A stretch of DNA of 64,000 bases from Companilactobacillus bobalius. Lineage in GTDB: Bacteria; Bacillota; Bacilli; Lactobacillales; Lactobacillaceae. Below the pieces are notes generated by a model. The model ran no database searches. It was not told the DNA's origin and saw only the letters and a program-made list of their open reading frames with translations. The translations under genes were made by a program, and so were the position numbers. Positions 19,240 to 26,997 of the stretch are shown here, piece after piece. The stretch is taken from assembly GCF_009764355.1 (NCBI RefSeq), contig NZ_LNUA01000008.1:1-64000 (forward strand), written 5' to 3'. The number at the start of each line of letters is the position of its first letter. Position 1 is the stretch's first letter.

Positions 19240-20033
19240 CAAGAATGCGAACCTTGAATAACCAATTATTCTTCAATCGTTGGAAGATGATTAATCTAGT
19301 GTTCCTAATTAATTTGATGGCCTTTGGTATCGTTATGTTAATAGATGTGGTATCTAACAAGATGACTTTCAAATTAGTTATGTTTGATAAATGGTATATG
19401 TATTATATGTTGCTTACTTTCGTTGCTTACCTTGTCACTTGGGTATTATTGGCGAAGGATAACGAGCAAGTACTTTTTAGTAGTAAATATCGGATGATTC
19501 CAATCACGGAATGGAAATTATATCTCAGTAATATGTTAAGTTCCCTTTTAGCATTGATTTACTTCTGGTTTTTAGAAGGCATAGTTAATACTATTTTTGG
19601 TTCCATTCAAGCAAATCATTTTTTAGTTGGTAATGCTTTAACTAGTATTTTATACACGAAAGCATATTATAAGCTACCTAATGTAGATATGACTGTCAGA
19701 TCCTTTATTATAGGTTTTCTTTCGATTACTTTGGTTTGGAGCATTGTTACATTAGTACATTTTTTAATCAGTCTAATTTCTGACAAATTTGCTTTGAAAA
19801 AGAAGAGGGTTATTAAATATGTTTTATATTTTTTGATTACCTACATCTGTCTTATGATTTTCAATTCCACAGTGTCAGGTGTCTTCGTTTTAATGTATGG
19901 TGATGGTTTCAACGTTTTAGAAAAAATAAACAGTATGTTGCTGACTAGTATCTTTATATTTATCGGTTGGATCGTAGTTTTGACTTTAATAAATATCTAT
20001 TTGTTAAAGAAACATATTGAGACGGATTATTAG
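19236..20033 (+). CDS. ABC transporter membrane subunit 1
   Basis: 265 residues with about six membrane helices and no known motif. It resembles the next gene in length, topology and short blocks (NLMAFGIVMLIDV against NIIELVLLVPLDW; NEQVLFSSKYRMIPITEWKLYLSNM against NEQVFLNSKYSLIPVTEIKIYFSNL). The pair therefore arose by duplication and probably forms a heterodimer with the ATPase. Its ATG overlaps the ATPase stop. Confidence 0.8.
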   Translation: MTRMRTLNNQLFFNRWKMINLVFLINLMAFGIVMLIDVVSNKMTFKLVMFDKWYMYYMLLTFVAYLVTWVLLAKDNEQVLFSSKYRMIPITEWKLYLSNMLSSLLALIYFWFLEGIVNTIFGSIQANHFLVGNALTSILYTKAYYKLPNVDMTVRSFIIGFLSITLVWSIVTLVHFLISLISDKFALKKKRVIKYVLYFLITYICLMIFNSTVSGVFVLMYGDGFNVLEKINSMLLTSIFIFIGWIVVLTLINIYLLKKHIETDY

Positions 20034-20043
20034 GAGGCCAGTG

Positions 20044-20778
20044 ATGAATAGTGCTTTAGGTGTAAGCAAACATTTAATATGGAATAAATTTAAGTTAATG
20101 AGTTTTATTTTGTTAGTTAATATCATTGAGTTGGTTCTATTAGTGCCCTTGGATTGGGGATCGATGTTTTTACAAAGTTATCCCTTAGGTAAAGTGATTT
20201 TTAGTTCACTGATAGTTTATTTGTTAGGGGCGTTATTCCTAATAAGGGAGAATGAACAGGTCTTTCTTAATAGCAAGTACAGTTTGATTCCTGTCACAGA
20301 GATAAAAATCTATTTTAGCAATTTGATTACAACCTTTTTAGCTTATTTATATTTTTGGATTTTAGAAACGAGTATTTTTTTAACAGCTTTTTGGATTATT
20401 GATAATGATAGTTTGATTTTTCATTTGCAAAGTATTGTAAAGATGGGACAAATTGATTTAATAATTAAAGCTATTACTATGTCCTTACTAGCAATCATAT
20501 TAATTTGGACCTTAAGTACCTTTGTTCATTTGGTGTCACAATTGTTACCATTACAAAATCAGAAATTAACTACAGTCATTTTTTATTTGTTGGTCGCCGC
20601 GATGGTCTTTTATATTGGTTACATTAATATATGGAATTTAGATACCATGCGAGTTGATTGGTATATTGAAGTGAAAAATCATATTTTTGGTAGGACAGTG
20701 GGTTTTGATTTAATTGGAATAGTTGTCCTTACTGTTCTTAATATAATGATATTGAAAAAGTATAGTTCTATAAAATAA
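20044..20778 (+). CDS. ABC transporter membrane subunit 2
   Basis: 244 residues with about six membrane helices, a paralogue of the preceding subunit. I start at the ATG at 20044, which has AGGAGG six bases upstream; an earlier in-frame start would overlap the previous gene. It is the last clear gene of the GntR operon. Confidence 0.8.
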   Translation: MNSALGVSKHLIWNKFKLMSFILLVNIIELVLLVPLDWGSMFLQSYPLGKVIFSSLIVYLLGALFLIRENEQVFLNSKYSLIPVTEIKIYFSNLITTFLAYLYFWILETSIFLTAFWIIDNDSLIFHLQSIVKMGQIDLIIKAITMSLLAIILIWTLSTFVHLVSQLLPLQNQKLTTVIFYLLVAAMVFYIGYINIWNLDTMRVDWYIEVKNHIFGRTVGFDLIGIVVLTVLNIMILKKYSSIK

Positions 20779-20881
20779 TATTCGTTCATGATTAAGAAAC
20801 CCTATATTGAGGTAATTATTTTATTTTCTGATGGGGAATAAGGTAATATGGAATCAATCTAAGAGAAAGGAAGAAATATAT

Positions 20882-21070
20882 GTGAAGTTCAATAATGATT
20901 TTTATAAGAGTAAATATTTTTGGCTAGGATTGGTTGGAATTTCTTTCACTGCGGGTTTTCCATGGAGTAATGTCTGTTCAGTTCAGGGGATCTTTTACTT
21001 AATAATTATTGTTATAGGGGCTACATCAATGATCGGATCAGTTTTTAATTTCTCTAGATATTTTTCATAA
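20882..21070 (+). CDS. Small membrane protein
   Basis: 62 residues with two hydrophobic segments. I use the GTG at 20882, which has AAAGGAAG eight bases before it; the ATG at 20831 has no ribosome site. The first residues (FNNDFYKSKYFWLGL) resemble the protein at 11422-11622 (NKQFYKTMNFWYGV). Function unknown. Confidence 0.55.
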   Translation: MKFNNDFYKSKYFWLGLVGISFTAGFPWSNVCSVQGIFYLIIIVIGATSMIGSVFNFSRYFS

Positions 21071-21127
21071 CGACTGCATAACGATGATGAATGCAGTAAA
21101 ATGGAATTAATGAAAGAAGCTGATTCC

Positions 21128-21316
21128 ATGAATGGAAAAATTATTGGTATTTTAGCAATTTTAATTGGAATTTGGCAAATAGCCATCGCTCAAAAAATGT
21201 ATCAAGATATCAGAAGAACAGTTAAACAACCTAAACTGAGTATCTTTTTTGGAGTGACGGTTTGTCTAATTATCGGCGTTATATTCTTAATGATTGGCGG
21301 ATCCTTACTGCGATAA
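21128..21316 (+). CDS. Small two-helix membrane protein
   Basis: 62 residues with hydrophobic segments at about 3-20 and 38-58, the same layout as the protein at 16376-16585. I use the ATG at 21128 (MNGKIIGIL) behind AAAGAAG. Followed by a terminator. Function unknown. Confidence 0.6.
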   Translation: MNGKIIGILAILIGIWQIAIAQKMYQDIRRTVKQPKLSIFFGVTVCLIIGVIFLMIGGSLLR

Positions 21317-21341
21317 AGTAAGTAGAGATTTTCAATCATCA

Positions 21342-21378
21342 GCGTGATGAATCTAGAATGATTCGTCACGTTTTTTTT
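21342..21378 (+). terminator. Terminator after the 21128 gene
   Basis: CGTGATGAATC / GATTCGTCACG with one G-T pair and eight T. Confidence 0.85.
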
Positions 21379-21484
21379 ATGCTTTGACAACCGATAAGTG
21401 CGTGCAAAAAAACCTGATTCGACAATATAATCTGGGTGTGATCAGGAAAGAATTGGAATTAAATTTTGAAAGAAGGTAATTTCT

Positions 21485-22075
21485 ATGATCAAATTTGGTA
21501 AAAGAGTAAATTATAGACCCTTAATGATTAGTTTGGTTTTAAGCTTGTTGCCGGGATTCATAGTTTCAATGACGTTAAATAAAGTTGGTGGTTTGATATT
21601 GGGTGTCGCTATCTTCCTTATATCATTTATCGGCTATTACTTTAGAATTCTGCCGGTTCTTTTCAATTATTGGGAAGTTGGAAATGGATATGTTCAGTAT
21701 ATCGACCTAAACAGTAATTCAGAACGTTTTAAGGCTTTGTTACTACCATTTTCAATTCACGCGAAGACGATTGATTTTAATTCTATTAAGTCGGTAACTA
21801 TTCAAGGCAATTTATCTGAATCAGAAGAAATGCCAATGGCAATTCCATATAGTGGCTATCTGGCCGTTATTACGGCAGTTCTTTCAATTATCCATAATCC
21901 AGTCGATATAACTTTTATATTGACCGATGGAACTGTAGTTACTGTTAGTGCTGCACGTGACTTGGCTTATGGAAAAGATAAAGCTATTGAAAAGTTAGAG
22001 GAAACATTTGATCAAATGTCAGTGGCTAAGATCAAGGTTATTGATCAAACCAATCATAAGGTTAAATTGATTTAA
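21485..22075 (+). CDS. Membrane protein of the local 'FNYW' family, copy 3
   Basis: 196 residues: MIKFGKRVNYRPLMIS start, two membrane helices, FNYWEVGNGYVQY, IKSVTIQGNL, TDGTVVTVSAARDLAYGKDKAIEKL. Same plan as 12121-12708 and 17385-17969. The start follows GAAAGAAGG. It sits 70 bases before the HTH-fused relative on the same strand. Function unknown. Confidence 0.8.
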   Translation: MIKFGKRVNYRPLMISLVLSLLPGFIVSMTLNKVGGLILGVAIFLISFIGYYFRILPVLFNYWEVGNGYVQYIDLNSNSERFKALLLPFSIHAKTIDFNSIKSVTIQGNLSESEEMPMAIPYSGYLAVITAVLSIIHNPVDITFILTDGTVVTVSAARDLAYGKDKAIEKLEETFDQMSVAKIKVIDQTNHKVKLI

Positions 22076-22145
22076 AGGATAAATTGAAGATCATTCTCGT
22101 GTCCTTAATGGTTATAATTTAATTAATGAAAAGGGTGTGGGAGAA

Positions 22146-23015
22146 GTGAATTTAGCCAAGAATATCGTTAAATATCGTAATAGAAATAAAATGTCGCAAG
22201 AACAGTTGGCTGGAGCTTTAAATATTTCTAGGCAGTCGATTTCCAAGTGGGAAACGGGTGAAAATTTACCCAGTATTGATAACCTGATTTCTTTAAGTGG
22301 ATTGTTGGATATTTCTTTGGATGAGTTGATAACTGGGGAACCGTATCTCCATTTTCCATTCAACTATGGTAAACCCAAAAATCATTGGCCACAGATTATT
22401 TTAGTGATAGTAATGGTTATTTTTACGGCAAGTTTAACTACACTTTTTGGTAGAACTCCTTTAATAAAAATATTTGATATTATTTTTGGGATTTTAATTT
22501 CGTATACTTTTGTGACAAGAATGAGTTTTTATGATTTTAAGAGATATTGTAATTATTGGACTTTACAAAAAAGTGGAATCACTTACGCGGTAGATAGTGA
22601 AGACGATATTTCTTTTGGAAAAGATTTCCTTATGCCATTGATAGGGCTTTTGAATATACGTTCAACTAAATTCATATCGTATAAACAAATTAAGAGTATG
22701 GAAATATACCTAAAACTGTATGGATATAACCCTAGTAAGGAACTGACGTTAATGGGTGGTGCTGGTATTTCGGCAAGTTCCATGGTGGAACAGTTCGAGT
22801 TGAGAATAACTTTATTGGATGGTAAAAAAGTTAATTTGAATCTCAATCAGTATTATTGGAAAGACAGTAAGGAACGAAAGATGTTGGGTACGATTGTTAC
22901 TTTTCTCAAGCGAAAGCATTTTGAATTCATTGATAAACAAGGAATTGCTGATCTTTTACGAGATGGTGATGGCAGTTTGACTCAAGAACTCTATGAACAA
23001 CGAGATGAAAATTAA
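22146..23015 (+). CDS. XRE-type HTH protein fused to the 'FNYW' membrane domain
   Basis: About 289 residues. The N-terminal Cro/CI HTH (2-62) shows NRNKMSQEQLAGALNISRQS, ISKWETGENLPSIDNL and LSLDEL-type end. Two membrane helices follow at about 83-125. The rest matches the FNYW family: YCNYWTLQKSGITYAVD, IKSMEIYLKLYG, LLDGKKVNLNLNQYYWKDSKE. This suggests a membrane-bound regulator acting with the stand-alone copies. The start is either the GTG at 22146 (MNLAKN, typical for the family) or the GTG at 22137. Confidence 0.82.
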   Translation: MNLAKNIVKYRNRNKMSQEQLAGALNISRQSISKWETGENLPSIDNLISLSGLLDISLDELITGEPYLHFPFNYGKPKNHWPQIILVIVMVIFTASLTTLFGRTPLIKIFDIIFGILISYTFVTRMSFYDFKRYCNYWTLQKSGITYAVDSEDDISFGKDFLMPLIGLLNIRSTKFISYKQIKSMEIYLKLYGYNPSKELTLMGGAGISASSMVEQFELRITLLDGKKVNLNLNQYYWKDSKERKMLGTIVTFLKRKHFEFIDKQGIADLLRDGDGSLTQELYEQRDEN

Positions 23016-23044
23016 AAAAGAACGCTAATTTTAGCGTTCTTTTT
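23014..23044. terminator. Bidirectional terminator
   Basis: AAAGAACGCTAA / TTAGCGTTCTTT with A and T runs on both sides, between converging genes. Confidence 0.85.
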
Positions 23045-23046
23045 GG

Positions 23047-23475
23047 TTACCACCATTTGATATAATTAATTTCTTTTTTTCGAATCTGGTAGCCATGTTT
23101 TTCATAAAATTGATGAGCAGATTCTCTTTCAAAACCGGAGACTAAACGGATTCCCAAGCTGCCTTCGGATTTGGCCCATTTTTCAGCGGTTTCTAATAAG
23201 GCTGAACCAATTCCGATATGTTGATATTGGTTATCAACGGCTAAAGTAATAACGTTCTTGAGACTTTGATGATAGGTGTTTTCATAATCACTCATCTGAA
23301 TATATCCGACTACTAGTTCATCCTTGCAAGCCACGAATAATTTGCTATTAGGTAAAGATAGAATTTTGGCGACTTGGTTGATAGTTTCGTCTAATGGAAA
23401 ATCATATTCTAGACTATCGCTATTGATACGGTGAATTGCTTTGGCATCATTAATATTTGCTTCTCTAACATTCAT
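23047..23475 (-). CDS. GNAT-family N-acetyltransferase
   Basis: 142 residues with a full GNAT fold: VREANINDAKAIHRI (beta 1/helix 1), LAVDNQYQHIGIGSALLETAEKWA as acetyl-CoA binding motif A (pattern Q-x-x-G-I-G), and GFERESAHQFYEKHGYQIR as motif B. The substrate cannot be told. It is a single gene. Confidence 0.88.
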   Translation of the reverse strand: MNVREANINDAKAIHRINSDSLEYDFPLDETINQVAKILSLPNSKLFVACKDELVVGYIQMSDYENTYHQSLKNVITLAVDNQYQHIGIGSALLETAEKWAKSEGSLGIRLVSGFERESAHQFYEKHGYQIRKKEINYIKWW

Positions 23476-23500
23476 TTTCGGTCTCCCAGCTTGATAATAT

Positions 23501-23782
23501 TTAGTTATGTCCCATCAAATAAATTGCTAAAACGACGAAGAAAGTAGAGATAATCTCTAAATACCAGATAAGAATTACCTCAGATCTAGGGAATTTATGA
23601 TGAGTTCTCATGCCCGTACGAACTCCCTCAATCATTAAGGCGACAGGCGAATAGACACAAAGGGCAGTTAAACTAAAAGCAAACATGTTGACCCAAGCGT
23701 GACCGGCATTCTTTTGAACAAGGCTGAGTGAAAGTGTACCCATTAAAATAATCGTTGGAGCTACTTCAATTGTTTTACGCAT
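23501..23782 (-). CDS. Small three-helix membrane protein A
   Basis: 93 residues with three hydrophobic segments (about 8-23, 30-50 and 68-88). It is a clear paralogue of the next gene (MRK-x-IEV-x-PT start; FAFSL-x-x-LC; RSE-x-x-LIWYL-x-IIS). Start behind GGGGGAAAA. Function unknown. Confidence 0.72.
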   Translation of the reverse strand: MRKTIEVAPTIILMGTLSLSLVQKNAGHAWVNMFAFSLTALCVYSPVALMIEGVRTGMRTHHKFPRSEVILIWYLEIISTFFVVLAIYLMGHN

Positions 23783-23883
23783 AATCGTTTTCCCCCATAA
23801 TATCGTTTATCCTTATTAGGCTCTCAATAGATATTTTTAGCAACCAATTTTGAACGAAAAATCAATTTGTTCTATACATCGAT

Positions 23884-24156
23884 TCACACGACCATTAAAT
23901 AGGTGGTTAAGGACAGAAATAAGATAGAGATTATGGCTAAATACCAAATGAGACGTAATTCGGAACGCGAAAATAATTTATATTTTTTCGCTCGAATAGT
24001 TTCTACTATTAAGGCTACGGTTGGATAAATACATAGTCCTAATAAACTAAAAGCAAAAGGATCAATCCATGAGTTTCCATCGGATCTTTGAATAAAGCTA
24101 AAGATTAATATGATAAACAGAATAAAAGTTGGACTAACTTCGATAATTTTACGCAT
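23884..24156 (-). CDS. Small three-helix membrane protein B
   Basis: 90 residues, paralogue of 23501-23782. I start at the ATG at 24156 (MRKIIEVSPTFIL) because AAGAGGG lies eight bases before it and the paralogue starts at the same residue; the longer frame adds an unrelated 35 residues. Tandem duplication, function unknown. Confidence 0.72.
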   Translation of the reverse strand: MRKIIEVSPTFILFIILIFSFIQRSDGNSWIDPFAFSLLGLCIYPTVALIVETIRAKKYKLFSRSELRLIWYLAIISILFLSLTTYLMVV

Positions 24157-24260
24157 GAGGATCGCCCTCTTGAGATAATTCTTCATTTTCACCGCTATTA
24201 AGCATCCAGAAATTTTTTTAAGCAAACTATATCGTTTAAAAAGTGAATTCGTTTTGTACA

Positions 24261-24288
24261 TTGTTTAAAATGTAAAACATGTTATACT
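24261..24288 (+). promoter_or_regulatory. Promoter of the small HTH gene
   Basis: TTGTTT, 16 bases, TATACT. The spacer carries the short palindrome ATGTAAAACAT, a possible operator for the HTH protein encoded just downstream. Confidence 0.45.
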
Positions 24289-24328
24289 AAAAATGTAAAA
24301 AGAGTTTGACATTTTTACGGAGAATACA

Positions 24329-24541
24329 ATGAAAAATATAATTAAACAAAAGCGAAAAGAATTGAAACTATCACAAGATGAGTTGAGTAAACTAGCAGGT
24401 GTGACTAGGCAAACTGTTAATGCCATTGAAAATGATAAGTATGATCCTTCTTTAAGCCTAGCTTTTCAGTTAGCCGCTATTTTACATATTCGAGTCGACG
24501 AATTATTCAGATTTGGAGATGAGCGTGATGACCAATACTAA
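24329..24541 (+). CDS. Small XRE-family regulator (YozG-like)
   Basis: 70 residues, essentially one Cro/CI HTH: KQKRKELKLSQDELSKLAGV, TRQTVNAIENDKYDPSLSLA, LHIRVDELFRF. Such proteins usually pair with a membrane protein encoded just downstream, as here. Start behind ACGGAGAATACA. Probably autoregulated. Confidence 0.88.
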   Translation: MKNIIKQKRKELKLSQDELSKLAGVTRQTVNAIENDKYDPSLSLAFQLAAILHIRVDELFRFGDERDDQY

Positions 24542-24983
24542 AAAATATTTCTTCAAGAGAGCTATTTTAGTAACTCTTTTAGCAGTATTCTTTTTACTAT
24601 GGTTATTGTCCAAAGTGACTTTGAAACAGGATCTATCACCAATTTTCTTTATATTGATAACCGTTCTTTTTATTTATCAACAAAAGCGGTTAGATAAAGG
24701 TGGCAGCACGAATATCTTTAAAATTGCCCGAGATGGTTTTCCTCAAGGGTTAAAACATGATGATGAACGTGAAGCCAAGAATGCTTTAACAGCTAGTTTC
24801 TTTAGTCAAAGATTTACGGCTGGTTTCATTGTTTTAGCAATTGGAATCTCATTGATTCTGACAAGCTATAAATTGATTGACGAAAGTATCTTTAATATCA
24901 ATGCCTTTGGCATTTTAGGAACAGCAATATTGATAGTACAAGAGTGGAGTTTCTACTATGAATATAGCCGCTTGGACAAATAA
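24528..24983 (+). CDS. Membrane protein partner of the small HTH regulator
   Basis: 151 residues with four hydrophobic segments (about 10-26, 32-48, 88-107 and 118-138) and the motif HDDEREAKNALTASF found in bacterial membrane proteins that sit beside YozG-type regulators. It overlaps the HTH gene by 14 bases (ATG at 24528). Function unknown. Confidence 0.75.
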   Translation: MTNTKKYFFKRAILVTLLAVFFLLWLLSKVTLKQDLSPIFFILITVLFIYQQKRLDKGGSTNIFKIARDGFPQGLKHDDEREAKNALTASFFSQRFTAGFIVLAIGISLILTSYKLIDESIFNINAFGILGTAILIVQEWSFYYEYSRLDK

Positions 24984-24995
24984 ATAATTAAAAAA

Positions 24996-25053
24996 ATAAG
25001 AACGACTTCTATTAAGATATTCCAAACATATCTAATAGAAGTCGTTCTTTTAA
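24996..25053. terminator. Long bidirectional terminator
   Basis: AAGAACGACTTCTATTA / TAATAGAAGTCGTTCTT, extended by a GATAT/ATATC inner stem, between converging genes. Confidence 0.88.
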
Positions 25054-25054
25054 T

Positions 25055-26002
25055 TTATATTTTTAGTTCTTTCTTATTGAAATTATCCATATCGTTGATC
25101 AGCTTATTAACTTTTTCAATACTGCCAACGTAAACGCCACTAGCTAGTGGATGTCCGCCACCGCCGTATTTTTCAGCCATGCCGTTAATTGAAATTGACT
25201 TAGAACGTAAATTGACGCGGAAACGATTCAAATCTTTTTCGCTGACAACGATCCAAGTTTTAACTTTATCAATTCGACCAATTAATGGAACTGCGTGATC
25301 AAGTTCGCCATCGTCTAAATGGAATTGATCCAAAGTATCTTTACGAATCACAATGTAACCAAAACCGGAATCGGTTATCTGCAAGTTGTCTAGAATGTAG
25401 GCTTCCAATCTAGCCACTTGCAGAGACATCTGATCTTCTTGCAAACTGATTTTAGAAATATTGATCCCCGTTTTAGCTAATTTAGCAGAAGTAATCAATG
25501 TACGATAACTTGTCTCACCATTTAAGAAGCGAACAGTATCACCGATAATTCCTGAATATAGCTTGGCCGCAATTTCTTTAGTGAGATCGAATTCAGCAAT
25601 CTCTTCAGTAAAGGAAAAAATCATTTCAGCACAACTAGAGAAAGTGTCGTCGACCCAATTCATATCACCGAAGGGATCAACATTGGGATGATGATCAATT
25701 TTAATGATTTCAGCGGCCTGTTTATAAGCACCATCATTGTCGATTCTTCGAGCATTGGCAGTGTCGACCGTGATAACCAAGGCATCTTTAAAAGTAGAGT
25801 CAGGAATATCCTGCATTTGACCAATCCAATTTAGAACTGGTAAATCAATTCCAGTGACATAAATATCTTTTTGAGGGAAGACTTCTTGAAGAATGGCAGC
25901 TAAGCCAGTTTGTGAGCCAATCGCATCTGGATCTGGATTACGATGTCTAAGGATAATAATTGTATTATACTGTTCAACCTTTTTTAAAATGTCATTGATC
26001 AT
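25055..26002 (-). CDS. nrnA: Bifunctional oligoribonuclease / pAp phosphatase NrnA
   Basis: 315 residues, DHH-DHHA1 family. Motifs: RHRNPDPDAIGSQ (about 20-32), DTANARR, DHHPNVDPFGD (about 105-115) and the C-terminal GGGGHPLASGV. It degrades 2-5-mer RNA and dephosphorylates pAp in the cytoplasm. I start at the ATG at 26002 (MINDILKK), which has GGGGTG seven bases upstream. Confidence 0.92.
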   Translation of the reverse strand: MINDILKKVEQYNTIIILRHRNPDPDAIGSQTGLAAILQEVFPQKDIYVTGIDLPVLNWIGQMQDIPDSTFKDALVITVDTANARRIDNDGAYKQAAEIIKIDHHPNVDPFGDMNWVDDTFSSCAEMIFSFTEEIAEFDLTKEIAAKLYSGIIGDTVRFLNGETSYRTLITSAKLAKTGINISKISLQEDQMSLQVARLEAYILDNLQITDSGFGYIVIRKDTLDQFHLDDGELDHAVPLIGRIDKVKTWIVVSEKDLNRFRVNLRSKSISINGMAEKYGGGGHPLASGVYVGSIEKVNKLINDMDNFNKKELKI

Positions 26003-26143
26003 AAGACTACACCCCAACGATTATTAAATTAATTATGAATCAAACTTACCTAAAATTAACCTTTGAACGTTAGATAAGTCAATAAAAAACTCTAAATAAA
26101 AGAATATCCTAAAGGATACTATATCACTTAGTCTAACGACGAC

Positions 26144-26206
26144 TTACAAAAATGTAAGGAAATGTAAGAAGAATCGCACGACCCAAATTACCCGAGCAGT
26201 TATGAT
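26144..26206 (+). promoter_or_regulatory. BceR-type operator and promoter of the BceAB genes
   Basis: TTACA-AAAA-TGTAA (26144-26157) fits the published BceR-type consensus TNACA-N4-TGTAA exactly. A further TGTAA half-site lies at 26163. A -10 element TATGAT is at 26201-26206 with no good -35, as expected for a promoter that needs its response regulator. No such regulator or kinase gene lies in this window. Confidence 0.65.
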
Positions 26207-26233
26207 AGATATATCAAATGGAGGGAAGAACAA

Positions 26234-26986
26234 ATGCAAAAAATTGTCGATGTACAAAACGTTGAAAAGATTTATGGAAAAGCTGGGGAAAAACAATTCA
26301 AAGCTTTGTCCGATGTTAATTTTGAAGTTAAGCCTGGCGAATTCGTTGGAATTATGGGTGCTTCAGGTTCAGGTAAAACAACTCTTTTAAATATCCTATC
26401 TACATTAGATACACCAACAAGTGGTCAAGTTGAGATTGCTGGTGAAGATATTACTAAATTAAATAACAATCAAATGGCTGATTTTCGTGCCAATAAAATT
26501 GGTTTCATTTTCCAAGATTTTAACTTGCTAGAAAATTTAACAGCCTATGAAAATATTGCCTTACCATTAGCTTTACAAAATACTGCTGTTAAAAAAATTA
26601 AACCAGCTGTTCAAAGTATTGCTGAAAAATTAGGTTTAACTGATATTTTAAATCATTATCCAACTGAATTATCAGGTGGTCAAAAACAAAGAGTTGCCGC
26701 CGCTCGTGCTTTGGTTCATGAACCATCAATCGTCTTTGGTGACGAACCTACCGGTGCTTTGGATTCTAAGAGTGCTAGAGCTTTACTAGATACTCTAACT
26801 AAGATCAACCGTGAAGATGACGTTTCAATTCTTTTAGTAACACATGACCCATTTTCAGCCAGTTTCTGTGATCGTATTTTATTCATCAAAGATGGTGAAA
26901 TTGGTCAAGAACTAAAGAAGGAAGAGAATTCACGTGCTGAATTTTATCAAGAAATCCTAGATTCACTAGGAACATTTGCAGAATAG
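26234..26986 (+). CDS. BceA-type antimicrobial peptide ABC transporter, ATPase
   Basis: 250 residues of the MacB/BceA ATPase family: Walker A GASGSGKTT (about 43-51), LSGGQKQRVAAARAL signature and FGDEPTGALDSKS Walker B. With the next gene it forms a Bce-type module that protects the cell envelope from peptide antibiotics such as bacitracin and signals to a BceS-type kinase. Start behind GGAGGGAAG. Confidence 0.9.
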   Translation: MQKIVDVQNVEKIYGKAGEKQFKALSDVNFEVKPGEFVGIMGASGSGKTTLLNILSTLDTPTSGQVEIAGEDITKLNNNQMADFRANKIGFIFQDFNLLENLTAYENIALPLALQNTAVKKIKPAVQSIAEKLGLTDILNHYPTELSGGQKQRVAAARALVHEPSIVFGDEPTGALDSKSARALLDTLTKINREDDVSILLVTHDPFSASFCDRILFIKDGEIGQELKKEENSRAEFYQEILDSLGTFAE

Positions 26987-26997
26987 GGGAGGAAAAT

